Positions 1-11,100 of a stretch of 64,000 nt of DNA are shown piece after piece. The notes beneath the pieces were generated by a model, which saw only the letters and a program-made list of their open reading frames with translations, made no database searches and was not told the origin of the DNA. Origin of the DNA: Tubiluchus corallicola. Taxonomy: Eukaryota > Priapulida > Priapulimorpha > Priapulimorphida > Tubiluchidae. The number at the start of each line of letters is the position of its first letter. The first letter of the stretch is position 1. Where the stretch lies: the NCBI GenBank assembly GCA_030141605.1, contig JAQGDQ010002366.1, positions 557,160-621,159 on the forward strand, in the 5' to 3' direction. Both the position numbers and the translations under genes were made by a program.

Positions 1-788
1 ACGTGATCTATTTAAATCTTATTGTTCAACTTTTTACTGTTCTAACCTATGGATCACTTTTAATGTTGGTAATATTACGAAATTAAAAGCGGCCTACTAT
101 TTTGCATCGACAACATTTTTTGCTTACCGCAGGGGGCACCACAGCATCTAAAATATGTGCTGAAAATGGCTGTAATCATTTTAAAGTCATTTTACGTAAA
201 AATACTTTTAGCCTTCGTCAGCGAGTTTAAAATTTAAGCAATGAAGTCATACGTAGTTTTATTCTTAATACTGATGTCATTTTAACTTCGGATATTTTTG
301 CTCATTGAAAATAACATTTTTTTACATATTTAGATTACTAATTGTCTGTTTTTTTGTGTAAATATTTATTTTATTTGTCTTGTAGTAATATTTTTATTGT
401 GATTATTAAGTAAGCTTTGTTTATTATTCTATTGTACTTTTTACGTACTGAAATAAGTTTAAAATAAAAAATAATAAAATAAATGACCACATTAACTTAA
501 AGCACAAGAAAACACTCTTCATATGTAAAAGCCTAAAATCGTCTTGAAATTTATTTCACTTACATGCTGCCTTATTGCGCACAGACCTTGCGTCAGCAGT
601 AATGCTGTATAAAACTAGTAAATTCAAACTCCCGCGGTGACCGTTAGGCGCTGCCATTTTGACGGCAAAACATTTGAAATAAGTTTAGATAATATTGCGC
701 ATAGTTTGAAAAAATAATGGGAACATTCGCAGCACATTCTTCGCTAACTAAGCAAATTATAGTATACATTACTGACTATCACCAGTAA
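1..788. other. AT-rich non-coding stretch
   Basis: I see no coding exon here. The segment is AT-rich, with overlapping AATAAA-like words near 461-484 that could be a polyadenylation signal of something outside the window or chance. A slightly GC-richer patch lies near 590-660. Confidence 0.5.
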
Positions 789-1149
789 GATCAATTATAT
801 GTGTTTTCTACATGGCGTTCAGTCAAAATTTCGAAAAAAATCGGCTGGTTGGGTTCGGGAGAATACCGATTGTAGAAAACCGTGGCTACTCCGCGAATTA
901 TAAATTGCTCTACTACACCCACTCCGGGTGATCTACCATTGCTAACACTAGTCACTCTACCCCCGGCACATTCCCGTTCTCTCAAAATAAGAGGTACAAT
1001 TTTTGTGAAAAAGAAAGGGCGAAAATGGCCATTTTAGAGGTTTTTGACCCCCGTTTCTCCTGGAGGCCATGACCACACTAGATCGAGAGCTTTCATAGAT
1101 CACCGAGAATGGTGCAATTATTGGTGCAGATACCAGCAGGATCAATTAT
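789..1149. repeat. 341-bp insertion flanked by a 10-bp direct repeat
   Basis: The word GATCAATTAT occurs at 789-798 and again at 1140-1149, bracketing 341 bp that are GC-richer than the surroundings. This looks like a target-site duplication around an inserted sequence. I see no terminal inverted repeat, poly-A tail or pol III boxes that would name the class. The short open frames inside do not resemble a protein I recognise. Confidence 0.4.
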
Positions 1150-1335
1150 GTTAAACGTTGATCTTTGTGCGTAACTTAACGCAACGCATTAAAACAAGAT
1201 GTTTCCAAAACACTTTTAGCCTTTGTTTTGTAAATCTTTGTATTTTTGTTGTAATTTTGCAAAAAGTTTACGTATGTATGTTATTGTAATGTATATGCCA
1301 ATAAATAAATTCTATATTCTGGTTACTATGAAATA

Positions 1336-1628
1336 CCAAAGTGGAATTTAATGCTTATTTTTAAATGTTAATAAATCAATTTGGAATATTCATAATTCAT
1401 TTTTTAATATTAATAAATCATTTACAAATAGCCAAAATTGTTTTATTAATATTAAAAAATTATTTATGAATATGATTTAAGATTATTCATAATTGATTTA
1501 TTAATATTAAAAATTTAGAGCGAATTATGAATATTCATCAACGATTTTTTTAATATATTATTCAAAATTGATTTATTAATATTTATAAATAATTTATTAA
1601 TACTAAAAAGCATTAAATTCCACATTGG
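1336..1628. repeat. AT-rich foldback element (MITE-like)
   Basis: The termini are inverted repeats of 21 bp with one mismatch (1336-1356 against 1608-1628; core TGGAATTTAATGCTT). The interior is a series of degenerate, partly palindromic AT-rich words of the type TTAATATTAATAAATCA in both orientations. No coding capacity is visible. It is probably a short non-autonomous DNA element; no clear target duplication could be assigned. Confidence 0.6.
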
Positions 1629-2671
1629 CGTCCCACAGGTTAGCAGTAACTTTCTGCAGAATTCCTAACAGACCATTGACTGTTTTGATTCATATACAGG
1701 TGCAAGCCAACTTGCTCATTCGGTCGTTGTTAGAAACATTGAATAGCATTGAACACTGCTGGAGTAATTCGATCTGAATTAAGAATCCACGAGCGTATGG
1801 AAATGTAGTGCTACCTTTCTACTTGATGGAAAAGTAGTACCATATTTTAATTGGATGGAAAAGAAATGTCACCTTTCAAGTCGATGCAGTTTTAAAATTT
1901 ATCATGAAATTAACACAAATCCAATTCTTAAAGACAAGAATAGTGATAATTAACGAAAAAAGCCAATAGTTAAGAAAGAAAGAAAAGGGCGACATTTTAA
2001 GACATTGCCATGGTTTATAAAAGATAAAGATAAGATAAGATGTACTTTATTCTAGGTAAAAACCCATAATATCAAGACACACATACAATAAAAACTGCTA
2101 CATATGTACAATAGTTACTACGTCACACACACATAACCACTTGAAAGTTATTTACAGATAAAATACACGTACAAGATTAAAGATTTAAAATTAATAGATG
2201 TCTTTTTGTAACGGCTGCTGTAATCTAAAGAACTGAGCTCTTATGAGTCCGACATTTAGCATCTTTGATGCGTGTGTAAAATAAATCTGGAAATATTATA
2301 TTATAATAATTTTAAAGGTCTGATGGCACTTGAGAGATTGTTAGACAGTTCTGTACTTAACAGACTTAAATTACTGCATATTTCTATACGTTCATCGTCA
2401 TGACTGTCGTTGTGTCACAGTGATCTACAGCACAAGTAGTTTAGTAAATTGCAAAAGCGTTGTGCACATTACAAATGTAGCACATGATGGCCTTACAGTT
2501 TCTGTATACAGGACTACTGGCCTACTCACCGTATGATCGTAATAAACATTGTAAAGCGTTGTACAAGATATCCCCATTTACTGGAAACCGATTTCTAAAA
2601 TCCACTTTATCTAACAAACAGAAGGCTTTTCCTGCGTGCAACACAAAAAACCAAAGTTTTAATCGAATACT
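1629..2671. other. Gene-free stretch with a possible retroposon tail
   Basis: No exon is recognised. Around 2018-2058 the sequence reads AAGATAAAGATAAGATG then TACTTTATTCTAGG. On the minus strand this is an AATAAA signal followed by a short (TTATC)n tail, the same arrangement seen at 12505-12540 and 41518-41550. That suggests the 3' end of a non-LTR element in minus orientation, but no protein remnant is visible beside it. Confidence 0.35.
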
Positions 2672-2674
2672 TAA

Positions 2675-2814
2675 TAAGAAAGTACTTATTAGTCTTTTCA
2701 GTTCGCTACCTAAATTAATACACTTTAACTTTGTCTTCAGCTTTACATCTTATTTTTACTAAAGTGTATTAATTTATGTAGCGAACTGAAAAGACTAATA
2801 AGCACTTTCTTAGG
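2675..2814. repeat. Inverted-repeat (foldback) element, ~53-bp arms
   Basis: The arm at about 2675-2729 is repeated in inverse orientation at about 2759-2814 with very few mismatches (shared words include CTTTTCAGTTCGCTAC and TTAATACACTTTA). The loop is about 30 bp. It has no coding capacity and is probably a recent MITE or foldback element. A 92-codon open frame crossing it (2484-2762) is a by-product. Confidence 0.75.
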
Positions 2815-2815
2815 C

Positions 2816-5460
2816 GCTTAACAATAATTTACGTTAAAAGTGATACATAAGATTTATAATTTAAACAGCTACATGACAACATATCACATATTTATACTAA
2901 TAAGAATATGCAGGAGTACAATTGCTGACTTACACAAGTTTCATCCAAAAAGATCTATTTAACACACTATTAGCTATCAAAAATACAGAGACATGGGAAG
3001 TTTCTGGAGACAGGGCAGCGTGGTTGCATTAATATTACTACGCTACATCACTGAAAACAAATTTTTGCGTATTAATGGCATCTGTTGAAAATGCGCACGC
3101 CAGTTGATTTAACAGTTACGTCATCAGTTATCAGTGAATGTTTTAACTCACCATTTAATTGCGAATTTGATTTAATGTCAACGTTTAGTGAGTATTCTGA
3201 AGCACAATAATTTAGCCAAACAGCAACGTCTTCTTTCGACCATTCCATTGGATGAAGCTGAAACACTGAGGACACCAACATGATGCAAACTTTGCACAAA
3301 AATAGTGAATGTTTTTATCGTACTGAATTTGTTCTGAATAACCATTTAACGTATCGTGATCGGTAATAACACTGTATTCAACATTGTTGCACTTATTCGC
3401 AATGATAATTTTCCTGCTACCAGCAGACACATAATACTTGCAGGCTGGGCGTGAGGCGGGAGGTTTCTACACCAATTTGGGGGAATGACAGATTCATTCC
3501 CTCAATTTCATATGCAAATTGGACAATACTTGCTTATAATAAGTCGCTTATTACATTGTATTACAATTATTTCTTGCTGTTTCTGTAGCCCTCGAGCAAA
3601 AAGGTATTACCATCATGTTTTTACAATGTTGTATATAAATTTTGTGAAATATTAGACAAATCATTTCAGACATGCATAGTATTTATAGTTAAAGGACTGA
3701 AAGAGAAAAAGATTAATTAAATTACAACATTAATTTCATTTTTCAAGTAACTTGACGAAAACTAAAATCTCTCAAATCTTCATGTCAACACCTTTTTGTG
3801 CGGCTGACTTTCAACCAATGTTGTATGAACTGCTAACAAAATCCTCAGCAAATCTTGCAAAATTTCTTTGTCAATTATTGATTTTTGTTAGCGCATATAC
3901 AAGACAGTGCAATTTTACTCACTAAAAGTATATGCCATTTGCACATTGTTTCGTTGTTCGAAAGACAAGCGACAAATTCAAGAGTTTTACTCAATGGAAA
4001 AGGTTAGCAGCTAAAATAAAAAATGCCTAATAAGAATGGCGCGTTTAGGGTATTCAATGAATGAGACTTTGAGACTCCTCAGTCATAAGATTTGATTTCT
4101 AATAACTACTATTGCACGTAAGTAGTAATTATATTATACTGAGCTGCTAATTAGGAACTGTGGTTGCTTGCCTTAAGTACAGTACTTGCATTAAATTTTG
4201 CATATTTTTTCAGGTTGACGAGGCAATCATTGTCGTCGTTGCATCACTTTCATTAAGCGCTACTGATAGAAAAAATGCATAATAGTTTATAATGACATTA
4301 CCAATTGAGCTAACTATTAATTAACCATTGAGGCACACAGTCCTATGTTTTGTTTCAGCTTAAATTTTGTCCATCAATTCTTCTAGAATCAACATTACAA
4401 GAACGAATAAAACATGGCTTCATTTACTCACCTGAGGAAAACCTTGTGTTACAAATTACGTCGTCCATTGTCTCTGCTTTTTTCCAAAACGACAGAGGAA
4501 AATAAAAAGCGTGATCTCTTGAGTAAGAATCAGATGAGATCCACGTTTGTGGATTATACAACGTCTGGTGCATGTTTAATTCCATAATTTAAGTTTATAA
4601 TATCTAAATTGTAGTTTTGTTAAACATTTCAACCATAAACGTTAACGCATAATGAATGCGTCTAATTACGAGCGTCACTCGGTGTTTTATAACTAAATAG
4701 TTTGTTCCTTGTTGACTTAAGCATAAATATAGTAGTCCGCGATTTACCACTAGCGTACACATCTCACCTGTTTCATTTCTATAAAAACATAGGAGAGAAG
4801 TGTAGCTCACCAAGAACAAAAATAAGCACATTCCAAAAAATCTAGATTCGCAAACGATTAATAGAGATTTGCCAAATCTATCATTACTTTTTTATATATA
4901 AAAACGATGATGTTGATATGTCGAGTTTCTCTTTTAAAGAACACCTTCTCCAGCCTGGATCCGGAGTAGCTGTAGTTTGTTCAAATATGCGCTTAATAAG
5001 AATTGTACTCGATAGGTAGGAAGTTGAAAACGTCACGGTAAAAGATATAAGGCTTTTTTGCTTTTACTTTTCATTTTGGTTCCAACCCTAGTCCTTGCAA
5101 GAAAATTTTTCTTAGTTTTTTTTTATTGGTTGCACTTACTTTTCCTAAAGGGCATATTCAGAATCAATGAAAGAAACGAATAAAATCACATTCACATAAT
5201 TCACATATTGGCAAGTTGAAAGTCACGTGACTTTTGTTACAAAGTAACATTCTGTAACTTATTGTAGATTTTAATTTGTGCTGTCTTTCAGTCTTTTAAA
5301 ACCATTTTTTAACAATAATATCGTTAAAAGTGTTTTGGGTTAAAATGAAATGCTAATTAAAAAATGTCGTCTGATAAAGTGTTTAATAGGGAACAGGCAA
5401 CAATTTTTTATTAGTAATAAGAATTTTACAGAGCCCGTAAGGCGACAATATAAATTTTTC
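2816..5460. other. Gene-free stretch
   Basis: AT-rich sequence without recognised exons, RNA genes or arrays. The open frames of 70-75 codons in it show no family motif or splice context that would make them convincing. Confidence 0.5.
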
Positions 5461-5469
5461 TGAAAAAAT

Positions 5470-5590
5470 TTTACGAGCAAACGCAAACCTTTTGCGTTCC
5501 TTCGCAAAGTATTGCGATCACTCGCAAAGTTTCGCATTTCCTCGCAAACCTTTTCCATTACCACGCAAAATTTTGCGTTTTGTCGAAAAG
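5470..5590. repeat. Short tandem array of palindromic ~20-bp units
   Basis: The word CGCAAA starts at 5482, 5503, 5523, 5543 and 5564, a spacing of 20-21 bp. Most units also contain its complement TTTGCG or a near version, so each unit is itself a small palindrome (best at 5564: CGCAAAATTTTGCG). This is a five-unit degenerate minisatellite in otherwise unremarkable sequence. Confidence 0.7.
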
Positions 5591-6339
5591 GTCTTCGGTG
5601 ATTGTAAGCTGTGGAATGAAAACGAAAACGAAATATTTTGAGTAAAATTTGATTATCCAAGCGGCAAGAAGAACTCAATTTTTTGTACACATGCATAGGC
5701 CTATAAAAAAGGTATGCCTAATATTATACTTAATTTTAACTTAAGGATGTACTGGCAGTGTGCGTGTACGTTATTTAAACCCAATACTGATATAAATTTC
5801 GGAATCTGAAAGTAACACTACTCTCGTTCTTCGCCTCAAACAAGATTAAAATTGCGTTATCATGTGCGAATTAATTGTTAGGAAATACATGACTGTAGTT
5901 ACGAATGAGCATTGATGTGGGCAGGTCAGATTCTTCAAGAATCTATGAGTTGCGTGGCTGGTATGTCAAAAATTAAAAAATGGACAAAAAATGTGAAGAA
6001 TTGTATTTCATTTTGTAATCAAGTAAGACTAGCAAACAACAGGAAGAGTAGCAGCAGCACAGGGCTGTCGGTAGAAAGAATCCCAGATTCTGGCTCATAG
6101 AATTTTGGAACGTCTGATTCCAACTCCGTCTCCTGCCTCGAAATAGTAATTTATAATATTACGATTCTTCAACAGTCTTCGATATCTTTCTCAGTGTAGA
6201 ATATCATCATTATTTCATAGCCAAATTAATTATCAAGCTACTTTCAAATTTAAAATATGAACATCAAATTAAGTTTAACTCACTGTAAGAACTCTATAAG
6301 CTACAACTTGACAAACATCTACAAATCTTTTTTCATATT

Positions 6340-6533
6340 CATGTGGCGGCTAAAGTTTACAATTCCCTCACACAAGAAATTAGTTCCAAAAGCGGATTAG
6401 GATTAACGTTAGGATTAGGATTAGGGTTAGGTTTAGGGATGGGGTCAGGGTTGGGTTAGGGTTAAGATTAGGGCTAGGTTAGGGTTAAGGTATTTAAATT
6501 GTGTGGAGAATTATAAACTCCTTCCCATGTGGC
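6340..6533. mobile_element. hAT-like MITE with TTAGGG-like core
   Basis: An element of 178 bp (6348-6525) is flanked by a perfect 8-bp direct repeat CATGTGGC (6340-6347 and 6526-6533). Its ends are imperfect inverted repeats: AGTTTACAATTCCCTCACAC at the left, and the complement of AGTTTATAATTCTCCACAC at the right. The centre, roughly 6398-6488, is a degenerate run of TTAGGG/TTAGGGTTAGG words. The 8-bp duplication points to hAT-type transposition. It is not a chromosome end, because unique sequence continues on both sides. Confidence 0.75.
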
Positions 6534-7985
6534 ATAATAGGTAATGAGAATTTTAGCTTAGGGTAAGCTTTCGGTAAGGCTTTTTAGCTTAGGGCTTAGC
6601 TAAACAAAAATGAAATAGGAAATTTAAATTGCATGCTTATTAGCAGTGGCTCAAACTGTTCGGTCTAATTTATATACTTATTATAGTCCTAACAGCAAGG
6701 ATTTCATGAAATGTTGTTTTTCTTTTTGAAGTGTTTATTAAGAATCAACTAACAACGTAGCATCTAAAAAAAGAATTTCATGAAACTGTTTCCACTGAAA
6801 ACCAAAACCTCTATTCATGCTGGGTGCGAATCTGCTACGTATCTGGTAACATCCATTTTGAAATGCAATTAGAAATTTTTGTTAGTAAGTAAAATTAAAC
6901 TTATAAATGCATAAGGAAACATTTCAAAATAGCATACTTTTTATTTATATAATAATTATACATTGATGCAGGCATTTGCACTATGTAGATGGTACGCAAA
7001 AACTATTAAATTTTACCAGGTTTACACAAAAGTAACAACAAAACGACAACACGCTTAACACAGATTATCACAGCAGTAGCGCAGATGTGCTAACACTCTG
7101 AAGCTTTGCACATTACAATTAAAATTGAGCATTTAGATTCTAATGAAAATTCCTGTATAGAGTTTTCACTGTCTCTCTTACTATTCCAGTTCGTAACATA
7201 TAATAATAGATAAATATGTACATATAACTACATAATAACTTACAACTAATTAAGGCGAACTACTTAATTACTACCGTGACGGACTTCAGAAGATGTCTAC
7301 TTAACTGCAAACTTCGTTTTTCTTGTTTGTTTTTTTCATTTATATATTTTTCTTAATATATAGTGATAGGTCTATCACCCAGACAAAATTGACATTGATA
7401 GGTCATAACAATGTCGATCTGTAACTTAATAATTGGCACATTTTGAAATTTTTGAAATGACCACACTGCATGTGCGAGCATTAAAAATGACTTTCAAAGC
7501 TTTAGAACTTGAACTTTTTAAAAAATATATTGTAGTCTTACAAAAGCACAAAGGTTAGATCTACGCAAAGCATTCGGGTTGTTATTATAGGCTTTAAAAG
7601 TACTGATTAGTGGTTACTACCGTATAACTTCTTATCTAACACAGTTTTCTGACAGATTTACTGAAGCTCACAATAATGAAACCTATTTTGCTTATTATTT
7701 GTCCGTACAAAATACACGTGATAAAAGCTAAATTTATTTTAGTTACAAACCCCCGTAGAAAATCGTGAAAATGTTAAATATAACTAACGCGGCAATATAA
7801 ACAACAAAGTTTATAGAATATCAAATTGCAAATGTCCCAAATTTGTCTATTGAAAGTGCGTTGCACTGTGAACTATCAGATAAAATTACACAAACTTTGG
7901 TTTAGATTTGTCAGTACTGGTAAGAATGTTAATTAGTTATAGCGCACATAACAATAATTAATTATTATTAAAAATTTTAAGTTGC
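6534..7985. other. Gene-free stretch downstream of the ZP-domain gene
   Basis: AT-rich with no recognised exon. It lies 3' of the minus-strand ZP gene, so part of it may be intergenic regulatory or 3' flanking DNA. Confidence 0.45.
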
Positions 7986-7990
7986 AGAAA

Positions 7991-7996
7991 TTTATT
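7991..7996 (-). promoter_or_regulatory. Candidate polyadenylation signal of the ZP gene
   Basis: The plus strand reads TTTATT, which is AATAAA on the minus strand, about 130 bases beyond the stop codon of the ZP-domain gene. Position and sequence fit a cleavage signal; other AATAAA words exist in this AT-rich DNA. Confidence 0.4.
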
Positions 7997-8122
7997 TTAT
8001 TGATCGATTCAAATTTCTGGGTTTTGATAAATTTAATTTACTTAATTCCCAAGACGGCATACCTTGTTTTCTATTCTCATTGACTTGTGAGCAAAGATTT
8101 CTGGCATTTTGATTTTGAGCTC

Positions 8123-11100
8123 TTAGTTTCCTCTAAAACTGAAGTTATCGGTACTGTCAGTGCGTTTGGTCTGGCGCGACCTGGCATGAATCACACCAGC
8201 TACAATAATGGTCAAGAACAGCAACGCCACGATGCCACTGATTCCAGCAATGAAAGTGATACGTGGTACGCATGCACTGCCAATGGTTGTTGTCTGATCA
8301 CTGGATACACGACGGATGGCCCCTGATTCTTCTGCATCAAAGGAAAATTAAAATACATTAGATAATATCACACAAAAGTAAACAGTCATTCTGCTTCAGC
8401 TGCAGACGCCTTCATACCAGATGTAAAGTCAGCAAATATTTGTTTGCTAACCCTTAAATGTGGGCCTACACGTGATGTACTGCTTTTCATGCAGTGTCAC
8501 TGACCTAACTTAGTGCGCGAATATTAATAATGAAATATTCTTAATGAATCATGTCTCATTTCATCTTTAATGTTTCCTGAATATGTTTGTAAATAAAAGC
8601 TTCAGACACAGAACGATTGCATGGAACATATTCACAATATTAAAACATAATATCAGAACATTTCAACACCTGTCTTGTGTGATCATCAGTAGAATGCCGA
8701 ACGTTCAAAGTGTGGAGTTAGTCAAATCAGAAAGTCACACTTTGTTCAAATGTCACAACATTATGCGGAAGTAATTACAGTCAGTATCACAATACTTTAT
8801 GTACTAAGATGAAGCTGGGCAGAGCTGAATGGCGAAGCATAATACGAAATTAAAATATTTAAGTGAAGTGAGTTAACGGGATAGAACTGCTCACGATTAA
8901 AACCAGGTTTATGTTCATTTTAAAGTCCTTTTATTTAATTCCATCCGTATTTTAAAATTTTTCAATTTGTATTGTGTTCTTTCATTGCATCTCCTCCCAG
9001 ATGCGTCCTACTGCATACATCATCATCTTAGGTTAGGCGCTTCCGTTATGCAATATTGCATCATTCATAATGTGATGTGATGTCTCCGCTCTGCTGCCTC
9101 ATGCCAAGTATCTACGTTGTTTAAGTCAAGTGGAGTACTTAATGAATCTTTCTTCAGAACATTTAAATATGCTATCAGCTGTCGTCCTCTTCCCAGGCAT
9201 TAGTGCTTGATGTAATGCTGTAGTAAGTGGAGAATCCTATGGTAATCTAATGACATGTCCAATCCACCAAAGCCGACATTTCTGAATGACCTCAATCCAA
9301 TCCTTGTTCTTTGTTATATGATATGGATCCTGATCTAAGATTTTCTTTGGTCATTTTATACTCAACATCTTTCTGTGCCGGCGTCCTTGGAAGGCATTGA
9401 TTTCATTCATTGAAGGCAATTCAGAATGGTACAAGAATACAAAGTTCTACAAGCAATGATAGAATGTGTAGTTTTTTCTGTGGTAAGATTCGAAAAAGTT
9501 TCAAATGATTCAAAAATTCAAAAAATGTTGTGAGCTTAGAATATGCAGCCAAGCCTGATATTTTTTGCGTGCTTTGCGTGCTATATCAGCTTCAGCGCCT
9601 GCTAAAACTACATATACAACCAGTTCACACAGCACATACTGAATCTCTGTGAACTGCAATTACTTATGTATAATGATTATGGCAGTTCATCCACTTTATT
9701 ACTTCCTGTTTTGCCAACAACGCCTTTTGAACACTTTCAACTGAGGATGACACAAGACAGGTGTTGAAACATTTTGCGATTTTCTTCTAATAATATGGAT
9801 ATGTCCTATAGAATCCATCTATGTCTGAAATTTTTCAAAGTTAAATCTGTTGATGTTCACAATCACTGGCCAGCAGTTGGGCTTTTGTGCTTAACATACC
9901 ATCATATATAATTGTCTCAGCTCCGGGTACCATGACAGTTATGCTTTCACTCATTAATTCATCACCCACGGATTCGCCAGGTTTGATCTCATTGCCTTCA
10001 GGATCACGTATCAAGCGATCACTTGACGTCATTTCACTTGTATCACGCTTCCTCCTTCTTGCGTCACATTCAGTCTGAAATAATGACATCATTAAAAATA
10101 TCCGGAAAAGATGCTTGTCTAGCTTTATATTTTAGTGCAGGTGAATGTTAGTATTTGCTAATGAAGGATAATCGATCAAAAGTGATCTAATGTATTCACA
10201 ATGACTATCAACAGATGGCGCAAGTTACTATGTTGCCTATATTTAAGGCGTAGTAACTTCGTGTTAATATATGTAACCGTCGAGCTATTTTTCTTTGTTT
10301 TATTTCATTTTGTATTATTTTAGTCTAACACCTATTCATTGTTGCCGTTATTAACTTTACTATAACAGGAAAAAAAGAGCCGCATATAAATGCCTAACTA
10401 GTTTCTGCATGGAAAAAAGTTCTTGGTGTTTGATCAGTTTTTTAGTTTAGCTACATCTAGTGATTACAAGAAGTAACGATTCGCTTAAAATGTATGTTAG
10501 GCGATCTGCTAAAAACATTTGTTCATTCTTGTTTAATAATGCTGCTCCGGTTTGGAATAGTTTACAAGAAATTGCAAATGATGCACCATTGATAAAAGCT
10601 CGAAATGCAAACCTTTTTAAACGGTGATTAAATTATGTCAATCCTAAAATGCTTTCTTAATATTTTCTAAAGAAGCGCTTGCTCTTTATGTCTCCCCTAA
10701 ACCGCCCCTCACTATTGTGTTGCTTCTTATGTGCATATGAATGTATTGCATGTTCTTATATAATGTATATGGTGTATGTATATGTATGTGTCTTAATGTA
10801 TATTGTTTATTTTTTATTTGGTGTATAATAAGCTTAATACTTGCAATATCTAAATCTTATTAGGGTGATTATATTGTTTGTTTTAATGGAAATGACATTT
10901 TAAAAGCCTGATTTTCAGCTGTCTCTGTTGATAATAAGATTTAAAATTTAGCGCCTTAAAATTTTGTCAAAATTAAGAATATTGCTACAGGCCCAAAATG
11001 TGTACTTACAGGATAACAATGATCAAAGCACACTCTACACTGACATGAGAAGTAGACATTTGTCACATCCGGGAACTTGAATGCTTTAAAATGCGCAAAC

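Noticed and set aside
6398-6488. TTAGGG repeats as a chromosome end
   Set aside because: The run is short and degenerate, and it lies inside an element with inverted ends and an 8-bp target duplication. Unique sequence continues on both sides.
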